Positions 27,841-38,800 of a stretch of DNA of 64,000 nucleotides are shown one piece after another. Position 1 is the first letter of the stretch; every line of letters begins with the position of its first letter. The notes under the pieces are model-generated. The model had not been told where the DNA came from and ran no database searches. It was given only the letters and a program-made list of their open reading frames with translations. Location: contig MERU01000013.1 of the NCBI GenBank assembly GCA_001770725.1, positions 89,977 through 153,976 on the forward strand, in the 5' to 3' direction. The translations under genes and the position numbers were made by a program. The stretch is from Burkholderiales bacterium RIFCSPHIGHO2_01_FULL_63_240. GTDB lineage: Bacteria; Pseudomonadota; Gammaproteobacteria; Burkholderiales; Burkholderiaceae_C.

Positions 27841-28908
27841 TCACCAGTTCTCGGTGGGCTGGCCGCAGTCGGAGCTGGCCGGGGCCACATCGCAGCGGAT
27901 GCGCTTGATGATCTTCAGGCCCTTCTTGTCGTAGAAGCCCTTCTCGGCCATCTCGATGCGGCCGTCGCGCATCAGGTTGATGTAGCGCTCGGCGTCCTCG
28001 GGCGAGGGGTCCATCCAGAACTTGGCCGGGATGGTGGCGTCGGCGCGCTTGATGAGCTCGATGACGGTGTCGAAGCGGCTGAACCAGATCTCGCGCGACT
28101 TCTGGCCGTAGCCTTCGGGGAACTTGTCGCGCTTGAAGATCATCTGGTAGGTCAGGATGGTCAGCGGGAAGCGGTGCACCGCGCCCTTGGTGCCCATGCC
28201 CTTGTGCAGCTCCAGCGGCTTGAAAGCGATGGAGGGGGCCATGACCACGTCCACGTTGCCGTTGTTGAACATGGTGCCGAAGTTCATGACGTCGGCGGCC
28301 ACGGGGCGGGCACCCACGCGCGAGATCAGCTGGGCCTGGGCCTTGTCGTGGTCGAAGGCGGCCACGCGCTTGCCGCTGGAGGCCTCGAGGTTGGAGATGG
28401 CGCGGTCGTTGACGAAGGCGTAGGCCGCACCCAGCGGGGCGATGCCGCCGACTTCGAAGTTGCCATTGACCATCAGCGAAGCGGCCTTGGGCGAGGCAAA
28501 GGTCTGCACCGTCTTGCGCACGACCTCGATGCTGCTGGCCATGTCCAGCTTGCCGTTGCGCACGATGGTGGAGGCGCCCACGGAATCAAGCGCGGCGGTC
28601 ATGGCGTTGAACTGGCGGGTGCGCAGCGCGGTGGCCATGACGGCGTCGCACTGACCGGTGCGGAAGTCTTCAACGGCCACGCGCTCGTCGATGTAGGCCT
28701 TGAGCTCGATGTCGGCGCCGAACTTCTGCATCTCCAGCGCGTAGTCCTTGGCGGAGTTGTAGCCGTCGCCGGCGGTGCCCAGGATGTCGAAAACGCAGAC
28801 CTTCTGCTTGGCCGCCTGGGCAGCGGGCGCAAAGCTCAGGGCGGCGGCCAGGGCCACCAGGGAACAGGCGCCCAGGGCGCGATTCGGATGGAAAACGGGG
28901 GTGTGCAA
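27841..28908 (-). CDS. AdeT-like putative solute-binding protein (DUF6091-type)
   Basis: About 355 residues with a Sec signal peptide (CSLVALAAALSFAPAAQA, cleavage before AKQKVCVF). The mature protein matches the AdeT1/AdeT2-type family: KVCVFDILGTAGDGYN, ELKAYIDERVAVEDF, TALRTRQFNAMT, FVNDRAISNLEASSGK and YGQKSREIW. These resemble TRAP or ABC binding proteins. Acinetobacter members were linked to aminoglycoside tolerance, but the ligand is unknown. I placed the start at TTG 28908 because GGAG lies 8 nt upstream; a longer form to 28974 is possible. Two Cys near the C-terminus (RIRCDV, SSDCGQ) could form a disulphide. Confidence 0.8.
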   Translation of the reverse strand: MHTPVFHPNRALGACSLVALAAALSFAPAAQAAKQKVCVFDILGTAGDGYNSAKDYALEMQKFGADIELKAYIDERVAVEDFRTGQCDAVMATALRTRQFNAMTAALDSVGASTIVRNGKLDMASSIEVVRKTVQTFASPKAASLMVNGNFEVGGIAPLGAAYAFVNDRAISNLEASSGKRVAAFDHDKAQAQLISRVGARPVAADVMNFGTMFNNGNVDVVMAPSIAFKPLELHKGMGTKGAVHRFPLTILTYQMIFKRDKFPEGYGQKSREIWFSRFDTVIELIKRADATIPAKFWMDPSPEDAERYINLMRDGRIEMAEKGFYDKKGLKIIKRIRCDVAPASSDCGQPTENW

Positions 28909-29061
28909 GGGGTGGTCTCCGCTCGGGTTGGCGCAGCGGATGAGCCCAGGGTCACCCGCGAAAGCGGCAAGCATAGGCGCGGCAAGGCCTTCGAGGGATC
29001 GCCCTCAGGGGTAATCCCCAACCCACATCTGCAGGCCAGACGTAACAAATTCCGTCAGGTT

Positions 29062-29568
29062 TCAGATCCAGCCGACGCAGCGCGAAGACCCGCAGGCGCA
29101 GCGCAGCCGCCCGGCATGGTGGGTCGGGCCATAACGGGCGGTGAGCTCTTCGCCCTGGGCGATGTCGCGGATGGCGTAGAAGGCCACCCGGCCCTGCTGC
29201 ACCTTCAGGACCATGTTGGGCTCGCAGGCGTGGTTGGCGTGGCGCAGCGGGTCGCTCGAGGCCGAGGCGTCGACGGCGCGCTTGTCCGAGATGGCGACCA
29301 TGAAGATGCGGCCGGTTGTGCGCTCGGCCTCGCGGGCGCGGCGGCGCGCTTCGGCCAGGTCGATGAACTCGCCGCGGATCTCGCCGATCTTGTCGCGCGC
29401 GGGGATGGCTTCGCCGGCGAAGGCGCCCAGGCCGTCGATGCGGCTGGGGCCGACGTGGACGAGGTGCTTTTGCGGGTTGGCGGGCTGGCCGGTGGCGGCA
29501 TCAGCCGGGGTGGCAGGCGGCGAGGTGGGCTCGGCAGGGCGGCCGGGACGGGCATGGAGGGACGGCAT
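29062..29568 (-). CDS. SET-domain protein-lysine methyltransferase-like protein
   Basis: 168 residues. After a Pro/Ala-rich N-terminus (about 35 residues), a compact SET domain follows: VHVGPSRIDGLGAFAGEAI, DPLRHANHACEPNMVL (the N-H-x-x-x-P-N pseudoknot signature) and EELTARYG. A post-SET Cys motif closes the protein (RCACGSSRCVG), with the third Cys pattern needed for zinc. SET enzymes methylate lysines on proteins using S-adenosylmethionine; bacterial targets are mostly unknown. It starts 3 bp after the HRI1-like gene stop, so the two are co-transcribed. Confidence 0.85.
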   Translation of the reverse strand: MPSLHARPGRPAEPTSPPATPADAATGQPANPQKHLVHVGPSRIDGLGAFAGEAIPARDKIGEIRGEFIDLAEARRRAREAERTTGRIFMVAISDKRAVDASASSDPLRHANHACEPNMVLKVQQGRVAFYAIRDIAQGEELTARYGPTHHAGRLRCACGSSRCVGWI

Positions 29569-29571
29569 CCC

Positions 29572-30384
29572 TCAATCTTGCGTCCATTCGAGGACCTGCC
29601 AGCGGGTGGTGACCCCCGCGAGCGTGACATCGGCCTCGTCGCTGGTGCGCCAGCGCTGCATCGCACACGGCAGGGCGAGGCCTTCGCGCTCGGGCAGGGT
29701 CGAGCGCTCGATGCGCCAGGTCTGGCCATCGAGGCACCCGAAGCTGACCTCCTGGTCGAGCCAGGCCAGGGCATGTTCGGGCTGGGCCAGCAGCACATCG
29801 ACCAGGGCGTGGCCCGGGTTCAGGCCACGGGGCCAGGGGCGGCGGCGGTCGCGCACCAGGCACAGGTGCACGCCCGCCTGCATCAGGAGGCGGCCGTCGG
29901 GCTGACCTTGTTCGTCGATGCCCGAGAGCACGCGAAAGACGCCCACGGAGTCGGGCAGGCGCTCCCAGGTCTCGGTGGCCTCGCTGTGCTGGTCGATGCG
30001 GACGATGCGGTCGGGGGCGTCGAAGACGATCCAGGCGGCATCGGGCGCCAGCGCGGGCGGCTGGTAGTCGATGCGGCGCAACCAGGAACACAGCTCGCCC
30101 TGCGGGTGGGCATCGACGCGGGTGCAGCCGGCAAAAGCGCTCTGGTGGGTCAGGGCCGCCAGTTGCTCAGGGCCGAGCGCAGACAGCGGCGCCGACACGC
30201 GTCCCGCCATGGCCTCATCGGGGACACGGAGGTCGGCATGCCAGAGGCTGGTCTGGAGCCAGCGTGCCCAAGTCGAAGACGCGGCCGGCTGCTCCGCGGA
30301 CGGGTGCAGCCAGGTTCGCATCCAGACGCCGCGGTAGTCGGTCGGCACGCGGACCGAGGGCGGCATGGCGAACGGTTGATGCAT
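29572..30384 (-). CDS. HRI1-family-like protein
   Basis: 270 residues, no signal peptide. The start DYRGVWMRTWLHPSAE, the strand pattern WLQTSLWHADLRVP and later GVFRVLSGIDEQGQPDGRLLMQAGVHLCLVRDRR fit the duplicated lipocalin-like barrel of the HRI1 family, named after a yeast protein of unclear role. Here it probably binds a small ligand. The start is ATG 30384, though ATG 30366 is also possible; ribosome sites are weak. Followed after 3 bp by the SET-domain gene. Confidence 0.7.
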   Translation of the reverse strand: MHQPFAMPPSVRVPTDYRGVWMRTWLHPSAEQPAASSTWARWLQTSLWHADLRVPDEAMAGRVSAPLSALGPEQLAALTHQSAFAGCTRVDAHPQGELCSWLRRIDYQPPALAPDAAWIVFDAPDRIVRIDQHSEATETWERLPDSVGVFRVLSGIDEQGQPDGRLLMQAGVHLCLVRDRRRPWPRGLNPGHALVDVLLAQPEHALAWLDQEVSFGCLDGQTWRIERSTLPEREGLALPCAMQRWRTSDEADVTLAGVTTRWQVLEWTQD

Positions 30385-30493
30385 GGGGTGCAGGAACGTT
30401 CTGCGCACTTTACACACAGGCCGGCCATCGACACGACACATCCACACCACATCGTGGAAACGAGGTCCGGACCTAGGGTTTTCGCCATGGCGA

Positions 30494-32830
30494 TCAGGGT
30501 GCTTCGTCCACCTGGAGCTCGCGCGCGTCGGCTCGGCCCTGGTCGTCGACCACACGCAGCACGTAGCGGCCCGGCCTCGGGGGGCTCCAGCTCAGGGCCG
30601 TGCCCGGCTGGCCCCGCCCGATCAGCACGTCGTCGGCGAACCAGTGCAGGGTCCGCACCCCCGGGCCGCCCTCGGCCCGCAGGCTCAGCGCGCGCGCGTG
30701 CCCGGTGCGCAGCACGTAACGCACGCCGCGCAGTGGCTCGTGGATCTGCGGGGCCTGGCCTTCGGAGGGGGTCGCGTCGTCGCAATCGGCCTGGAGCGCG
30801 CGCCGGGGCAGGCCCGCCTGGCGGAACAGGCGCCGCATGTCGCTGCCCCATTGCTCGACCACCACCTCGCGGGCGTGGGGCGGGCGCTCGCCCGCTTTCG
30901 CGCAGACAGGCTGACCCGTGCGCTCGTCCACCCAGATGGCGCGGTGCAGCGTGCTGGCGCGGATGGGCGACTTGCCGGCGATGAACCAGGTCTTCGCTTT
31001 GACGGGGCACAGCGCATCGGGCATGCCGCCGGTGTCGGCGCAGACCTCGACCTGGCGCAGCTGCGGCAAGCGCCCGCGCACCGGCTCCCCCGGATCGAGC
31101 CCTTCGGCGCGCAGCGCATCGACGATGCGCACGAACAGCGGCGCGGCGGCCTGGATGCCGACGAAAGCGGGGTTGCCCGCGCCATCGAACTGCCCGATCC
31201 AGACCACCAGCACGTGGCGGCCGAAAACGCCCGCCGTCCACGCATCGCGAAAGCCCCAGGAGGTGCCGGTCTTCCAGGCGATGGCAGGCCGGGCGGGCTC
31301 GGCCGTGTCGGGCCGGGGCGTCTGGCGCAGCATGTCGAGCGTGATGAAGGCGGCTTCTTCGCTGAGCACCTGCAGCGGCGGATGGTCGGCCTCTTCGGCG
31401 GCCTGGGCGCGGGCGTCTTCGCGCGTGTAGGCGAGCTGCCGGATGCGCCCGCCATTGGCCAGCACCGCGTACAGGCGCGCGAGCTCCTCCATGGTGACCT
31501 CGCCACCGCCCAGCACCAGCGCCAGGCCGTAGTGCGCTTCGCTTTGCAGGCGGCTGACCTGGTTGAGTTGCAGGAAGCCATGCAGGTTGGGCCGGCTCAA
31601 GCGCGCGGCCACCGACACCGCCGGGATGTTGCGGCTGCGGATGAGGGCGTCCTGGGCGCTCAAGGGGCCGACGAACTGCCCGTCGTGATTTTCTGGCGAG
31701 AAGGCACCGAACGAGCTGGGCGCGTCCTTGAGCATGGTGCGCGGGTGCAGCAGGCCCTGGTCGAGCGCAAGCGCGTAGATGAAGGGCTTGAGCGTCGAGC
31801 CCGGCGAGCGCTTGGCCAGGGTGCCGTTGACCTGTCCTTCGATCTCGGCGTCACGGTAGTCGGCCGAGCCCACCACGGCGCGCACCTCCATGCTCTGCGT
31901 GTCGAGCAATAGCGCGCTGGCGTTGCGGATGCCGCGCTCGGCGTGCGTGCGCACGTAGCCGTGGATCACGCGCTCGAGCGTGCGCTGCATGCGCACGTCC
32001 AGCGTGGTCTGGATGTCGGTGCTGGCGTGGGTCTCGCGCGGGCGGGCCAGCAGGGCATCGGTCAGGTGGGGCGCCAGGAAGGGCAGCTTGGCGCGGCCCC
32101 GCGCGGGCGGCGTCAGCAGGGCCTCGGGTGCGTGCGGGCGGGCGTCTTGCGGGTGGCGTTGCTGCCAGATGGCCCACAGGCGGTCGCGCGCGGCCTGCAG
32201 CTCGGCATTCTGCCCCCGGCTGGCGATGCGCTTGACCGGGTTCTGCGGGATGACGGCCAGCGTCAGCGCCTCAGGCATGGTCAGCGCCTGCGCCGGCTTG
32301 CCGAAGTAGATGAGGCTGGCGGCTTCGACGCCTTCGATGTTGGCGCCGTAGGGCGCGGTGTTGAGGTAGGCCTCCAGGATCTCTTCTTTGCTGTGGCGCA
32401 GCTCCAGCCACATGGCCAGGCCGATCTGCGCGAGCTTGCCGGGCACGTGGCGGGTGTCCAGGCCGTGCAGCCTTCGGGCCAGTTGCATGGTCAAGGTCGA
32501 GCCGCCCTGGCGGCGACCGCCCGTGAAGGTGGACCAGGCGCTGCGCACCAGCGCCGCCGGGTTGACGCCCGGGTGCCAGCCAAACCAGCGGTCTTCGTAC
32601 AGGCGCACGCTGTCGAGCAGCACGGGCGACATGCGGTCCAGCGGCACCCACAGGCGGTACTGCTGGTCGGGCGCGAGCGTCAGGCGCAGCAGCTCGCCGC
32701 CTTGCGCGCGCACCGCCACCGAGCCGCCAAAGCGTTCGCTCAGCGGCTCATGCGGGGCCCAGCGCAAGGCGAGCAGGCAGACCGCCACGCCGGCGGCCAC
32801 CTTCAAGCCCTTGCGCCATGCCGGTTTCAC
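30494..32830 (-). CDS. pbpC: Penicillin-binding protein 1C
   Basis: 778-residue bifunctional peptidoglycan synthase. After one N-terminal membrane anchor comes the GT51 glycosyltransferase domain (RFGWHPGVNPAALVRSAW, RRQGGSTLTMQLARRL). The transpeptidase domain has SxxK in SPGSTLKPF, SxN in IRSRNIPAVS and KTG in WKTGTSWGF. The C-terminal BiPBP_C domain follows. The start is GTG 32830 immediately after the alpha-2-macroglobulin stop codon (TGA-GTG adjacent), so translation is coupled. The PBP1C/A2M pair is conserved in proteobacteria: the A2M traps proteases when the wall is breached and PBP1C repairs it. Confidence 0.96.
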   Translation of the reverse strand: MKPAWRKGLKVAAGVAVCLLALRWAPHEPLSERFGGSVAVRAQGGELLRLTLAPDQQYRLWVPLDRMSPVLLDSVRLYEDRWFGWHPGVNPAALVRSAWSTFTGGRRQGGSTLTMQLARRLHGLDTRHVPGKLAQIGLAMWLELRHSKEEILEAYLNTAPYGANIEGVEAASLIYFGKPAQALTMPEALTLAVIPQNPVKRIASRGQNAELQAARDRLWAIWQQRHPQDARPHAPEALLTPPARGRAKLPFLAPHLTDALLARPRETHASTDIQTTLDVRMQRTLERVIHGYVRTHAERGIRNASALLLDTQSMEVRAVVGSADYRDAEIEGQVNGTLAKRSPGSTLKPFIYALALDQGLLHPRTMLKDAPSSFGAFSPENHDGQFVGPLSAQDALIRSRNIPAVSVAARLSRPNLHGFLQLNQVSRLQSEAHYGLALVLGGGEVTMEELARLYAVLANGGRIRQLAYTREDARAQAAEEADHPPLQVLSEEAAFITLDMLRQTPRPDTAEPARPAIAWKTGTSWGFRDAWTAGVFGRHVLVVWIGQFDGAGNPAFVGIQAAAPLFVRIVDALRAEGLDPGEPVRGRLPQLRQVEVCADTGGMPDALCPVKAKTWFIAGKSPIRASTLHRAIWVDERTGQPVCAKAGERPPHAREVVVEQWGSDMRRLFRQAGLPRRALQADCDDATPSEGQAPQIHEPLRGVRYVLRTGHARALSLRAEGGPGVRTLHWFADDVLIGRGQPGTALSWSPPRPGRYVLRVVDDQGRADARELQVDEAP

Positions 32831-35800
32831 TCACTTCCCCAGCGGCTTGACCGTGAAGCGGCCACCCGCCGAGCGCGCGAAGATGCGGCGCTCGTACATG
32901 GCCTCGCCAAAGGCGGCGGGCATGCTGAACTCGCCGACGTTGGTGGCGCGGGCCTTGTAGGTGACCTCCATCATGTTGCGCCCGACGTTGCCGAAGAACA
33001 GCACCCGGTCTTCGCGCACATCGACGAAATCCAGCGACCAGGTGCCGCCACCCCCCAGGCGACGGCGCCACAGCGGCTCGTCGGTTTCTTCCGAGGCGTC
33101 CACGGGCTGCTGCACCGGCTCCAGGCCACCGGGCAGGATGTCGACCAGCGCCACCTGCGGGATCTGCGCGCGGTCCAGGCTGCGCACGCGCACCCGCACC
33201 GTGACCTCGTCACCCAGCTGGGCTTCGGTGATGACCTGGCCCGAGGCGTTGAGCACCTCGCGCACGATCTCCATGCCTTGCTGCAGGGGCTTGTCGGGCA
33301 GGCCGCGCTCGAAGCCGGACTCGGACCAGCTGTAGAACAGCGGCAGCTCGCCGCCCTGGCCGATCTTCACGCGCGCGGTGCCCTGGGGCACGGTGGCACG
33401 CGCCATCGGCAGCAGCTCACCCAGGGCCAGGGCCTGCACCTGACCTTGCGCATTGAAGGCCTGGGCCTTGAGCGGGCCGCTGGCTTTGGCCGACTGGGCT
33501 GCCGCCGTCGCATACGCATCGACCGCCAGGATGGTGCTGGCCGACGAGGCCGTGCTGTACCAGCCGTCGCGGATCTGCTTGGCCAGGTTCTCCCAGGTGG
33601 CCGTGGGCAGCGCGGCCAGGCGCTTGGGGAAGTGGCGCGCCACCAGGTAGATGAGCGCGGTGTCGTGGCTCAAGGGGTCGTCGAGGCCATCCCAGCCCCG
33701 CGCTTGGGGCGGCTGCGCCTTCATGCGGGTGAGCAGGTCCTGCCACACGGGCTCGATCAGCTCGTTGGCCACGCTGTCCTGCTTGAGCAGCTGGTAGCTG
33801 GCGGCCAGGTAGGCCGCGCCCAGGTGGCGGGACAGGCGCGCATCCTGCCCGGCCTTGCTGCGCAGCGTCTCGCGCAGGTTGGCCAGCGCGGCGGGCACGA
33901 GCACGCCTTGGCGGGTCAGCAGGTAGGCGCCTTGGGCGCGCTGGCGCCAGCCTCCGAGGCCGTTGCCCCCCGCGCCAAGCTGCGCCTGCAGGAAGTCGGA
34001 CGACTTGGCCATCAGGTCGGCCGGGGCCTTGAGCTGGCGCTCGCGGGCTTCGAGCAGCAGCTGCATCGCCTGCGTGGTCGAGTACAGGTCGGACGGGCCG
34101 CCCGGCCAGTAGGCCAGGCCGCCATCGCCGTTCTGGCGCGAGCGCAGCTGCGTCAGGTAGCCGGTCCACACCTTGTTGGCGTCGAAGGCGCTTTGTTCGG
34201 CGGCGCTGCGGCCTCGGGCCACCTCGCGCGCCAGCTCGGGCCGGCTGGCCAGGATCACGGCCGGCAGCGTGCGGCTGGTGATCTGCTCGGTGCAGCCGTA
34301 GGGGTACTGGTCGAGGTACTGCATCAGCCCCGAAGCAAACGCCCAGGGCGTGGCCGAGATGGCCAGCTCGCTGCGCGCCAGCTGCGGGTAGACCTGCGCC
34401 TGCGACTTGAGCTCACCCGAGCCGACCAGCGTGCCGCTTTGCACCAGCGTCACGCGGGCCGAGGCCGGGCGCACGCTGAGCTCGGTGCTCAGGCGCGCTC
34501 GGCTGGCGCCGCGTTGTGCGGTGAAGGTCACGGCGCTGGAGCCCAGCTGGGCTTGCGCGTCGCTGCGGGCGCGCACCTTGAAGACGGTGCTGGCTTCGCT
34601 CAGCGCGCTCACCTTGAGCGTGCGAGCGGCTTCGCCCACCACCTCCAGGCCCGGGCCCACGGCCAGGTTGAGCTGGATGGGCGCGTCCTTGCCCGAGCCG
34701 ACGATGTTGTTGGCCAGGCCCACGCCCACCTCCACCACGTCGCCCGGGCTCATGGCCAGGGGCACGTTGGGCAGCAGCACGAGGTCGCCGCGCACGGTGG
34801 TCTGGGTGGTGGCCGCGGCCACGGTCTCGTCGTTGACGGCCACGGCGATCACGCGCAGCGAGCCGTTGAAGGACTCGGGCACGGTGTAGCTGAACTCGCG
34901 GCTGCCGTTCACCTCGACCAGGCCCGACCAGTAGGCCACCGGCTTGTCGCGCTTGCGCTTGAAGGGGTTGAGGTGCTTGCCCAGCTCACCCTCGCCGTCG
35001 CCACCGGGTGCCGCGCCCATCATCAGCTTGCGGAACTCGGGCAGGATCAGATCGAGCGTCTGCAGGGTGCTGACCTCGAGCGCGCGCTTGCTGAAGAAGT
35101 GCTTGAGCGGGTCGGGGTTCACGTAGCGGGCCACTTGCAGGATGCCCTCGTCCACCGCGAACACATAGGCCTTGGTCGGCGCGTCCGACTTCAGCGTCAT
35201 CTTCACCGTTTCACCCGGCTTGACCAGCGCATTGCTGCTCAGGCTGATGCGGGCGGTGCGCCGCGCCAGGCTGGTGGCAAAGGGCACCACGCCGTGGCTG
35301 AGCGGGCTGGTGTAGACCTCGTCCGAAGCCGGGTCACGGATGAAGTGCACGCTGACGTAGCCATTGCCCTCGAAGTCCTTGGGCAGCGTGATCTTCTGCA
35401 CCGTGGCGGTCTTGTCGGTCTTGAACCAGGTGTGGGTGTAGACCTTGTCGCGCTCGATGGTGATGAGGCCCGCGCCGATGTAAGGCGCCTGGATGCTCAG
35501 CTCGATGTCTTCGCCGGGCTGGTAGTCCTTCTTGCTCAGCTTGATCTGCAGCTCGGCGTTGCGGTCGAGCGATCGGCTGAGGTTGGCCGCACCGGCCACG
35601 CTGTAGTCGACCTGGGTCAGCACCAAGCCGTCTTCGTCACGCAGCTGGTAGGCAAAGTTGCCCGGCGTGGTGGTGTTCAGGCGCAGCTTGGCGCCCGAGG
35701 CTGCGATGGCGTAGGGCACTTCTTCGAGCGTGACGTCCTTGGCGCGCGACTCGTAGCGGTACAGGCCGCTGTTTTGCTTGACCAGCACCGAGAGCACGCG

Positions 35801-38800
35801 GTGCTCGACGCGCACGAGTTTGAGGCCCTTGACGGCGATGGGCTTGACCTGCGGGTCGACCGCGACGATGTCGACCTCGCGGGCGGCGTTGCGGCTCACG
35901 TAGCCCAGGTCGCCCGAGGCCTTGACGCCGACCAGGTAGGGCCGGTCGCTGACCAGGGCGCGCGCCTCGGCGGCCACGCTGCGCCCGCCTTCGGGCTCGA
36001 AGGCCTTGAGCAGCACGTGGGCCTGGTAGGTGGCGGCCTCGAAGCGGTCCAGGCGCAGCTCGAACGTGGCCTTGCCTTCGGCGTCGGTCTGTTGCTCGCC
36101 CAGGTCGTCGGTCAGGCCGTTGCGCGCGACCATGGGGTCGTGGAAGCGGTGGTCGGGGAAGGCGCGGAAGGCCGGGTAGCCAGGGCGCAGGGTCAGGGCG
36201 CCCGTCACGCGTCGGTTGGGGGCCGGCGTGCCGAACAGGTTCTGCACCGACACCTGGGCCTTGAGCTCGTCGGGGCTGACCCAGCCTTCGAGCGCTTCTT
36301 GAGACAAGCGGGCCGTGACCTTGGTGCGGTCGGGCAGGAACTCCTGCACCTTCACCGTGGTGCTGCCCAGCTGCAGCGGCGGCACGTCGGGCGCGCCGGG
36401 GCTGCTCTGGCGAGGCAGGCTGAGGTTGACGGTGTAGACGCCGGTGGGCGAGCTTTCTTGCGTGGTGTGGCTGAACTCGGCCGCGCCGCCCGCGCCCAGG
36501 CGCACGACCTCGCGGCGCACGGTCAGGCCGCGCGCGTCGACCACCTCCAGCTCCACGGGCAGGTCCTTGAGCGAGGTGGCCCAGTTGCCGGCCTTGACGA
36601 TCACGCCCAGGTTGAAGGTGTCGCCCGGGCGGTAGATGCCGCGGTCGCTGAAGAGGTAGCCCGTCATCTGGTTGGGCACCCCGGCGCTGCGCAGGCCGCC
36701 CACGTCGAAGCGCGAGAGGTCGAGGTTGCGGTCGTAGCGGTTGAAGGGCAGGAAGCTGAGGTCACCCTCCTTGCGCACCACCATCAGCACCGGCGTCTTC
36801 TCGCGCTGGAAGGCCGCGAGGTTGGGCAGGCGGGTGTGGCCGCTGGCGTCCGTCACCTGGCTGACGAGGACCAGGCCGTTGCGCCCCCAGACCTCGACGG
36901 TGGCCCCGCCCACGGGCAGGCCGCTGGCGATGGACTGCACGAACACGTCGCGCGAGCCGTCGATGGTGCGCTTGGCGACCAGGCCCAGGTCGGTGACGAG
37001 CACCAGGCGCTTGTCTTCCATCGACTCGGGGTCGATGTCGCCGCCCTGGTCGCCATACTCGCCTTCGTAGCCGCCTTCCTCACCTTCGTAGCCGCTTTCG
37101 TCGGGCGTCTCGGTGGCGTCGACGTTCGAGCTGCCGGCAGCGCGCTTGGGGTCGTAGCCCTTCACACTGAGCAGGAAGATGCCGCGCCGCTCGCCGTTCG
37201 GGCCCTTGAGGTACTCGGCGAAGTCCACCGTTTCGTAGTGGCTGCGGCCGGGCTTGAGCTTGAGCGGCACTTCGCGCTCGAAACGCTCGGAGAGGTGGTC
37301 GGGCGTGACGCCGCGGTAAAAGCCGGGCTTGCCGAATTCACCCGAAGACTGGCTGATGAGCATGTGCAGCTGCTGCGGCAGCATGCGCGCGATCTCGATC
37401 TTCACGCCCGGCAGGTCGCGCACGAGGATGGGCAGCTTCTTGTCGCCCGACAGCGCCAGCAGCGAGCCCTGGCTGACGATGCTCAGCTCGGGCGCAAACG
37501 CCTTGAGCTGCATGACGCCGGTGCGCACATCGGCCAGCAGGTAGCCACCGGGCGTGCGCAGGCCCTTGGCCACCTGCACGTAGATGAACTGGCCGCCTTC
37601 GGCCGATGGCATGCGCAACGACAGGCCGTCGTTGACCTCGCGCTCACCGCTGATCGGCTCGAGCTTGACGCGCCTGGCGCGCTGCAGCACGGCCGGTGTC
37701 ACCTCGGTGGGGTCGGTCCAGACGGTGGGCTCGCCACCTGGCTTGTCGGACTCGGGCAGCACCCAGGCCTGCACGGCCTTGGCGAGCTCCCGCTCGTGCA
37801 CCGGCATGCTGGTGCCAACGTGCAGCACGTGCTCGGGGTCACCGGCCTGGTTGCTCACCACCGAGGCGCTGATGTCGTTGATGGCCAGGCTGTAGAGGCC
37901 CGGCACCTCGACCGATCGCTGCAGCTTGTCCGCCGAGCCTTCACCACCTTGTTGAGCCGTGACGCCAGCGGCCACGCTCAGGCGCATCGCCTGGGTCTGC
38001 GCAGGGATCGGCAGCGGCTCGGACATGACCGTGGCCAGCAGCTTGTGCACGTCGTAGGTGACGGTGAACTTGCGGCTGGAGCCCGCGTTCAGCCCGAAGA
38101 GGGATGCTTCCGGGTCGCCTTCGTCCAGGCGGATGGCGCCTTCGAGCGACTTGGTGTTGACCGGGTGGCTGAACCGCAACTGATAGACCACGCGGCGCAG
38201 GTTGACCTGCACCGGGTCCTGGTAGAACTCGGCGTTGTCGACCTCGATGGTGAAAGCCGGGGCCTGGAACTCGAACTCGCGCGACTTGAGCGTGACGTTC
38301 GGGGCCAGGGCCTTGCGGCCGATGCTCACCTTGTAGCGCTGCCCCACGGGCCAGTCGGCCTTGGGCTGGAAGACGAGCTGGTCGGCCGCGGTCCAGGTCC
38401 ACTGGCCAGAGGCCGGCGGGTCCATGAGGATCTCGGTGGCGGGCTTGCCCACCTTCATGACCGGCACGGCCACGCCAGAGAACTTGACCACCAGCGGGTT
38501 GGGCGGCTGCTTGTCTTCGATCACCGTGCGACCGGGCGCCTCGACCTGGAAGGTGAGCTCGCTCTGGCTGCCCGCATCGGGGAGGAGGCCTTGCCACCAG
38601 CGCTTGAGCTGCGGCAAGTGCGTCAGGCCCGCAACGGCCACCGCGGCCACCACGAGGACTTGCAGCATGTGCCAGCGGCACCAGTTCAGCGCCGAAGCGC
38701 CCAGGCGCCCCAGGCCACGCAACCAGCCGGGCGCCTGCCAGCTGCCCAGAAGCAGGCCGAGCAGCCCGCCGAAGATGGCCAGCAGGGGCCGCCCCACCGC

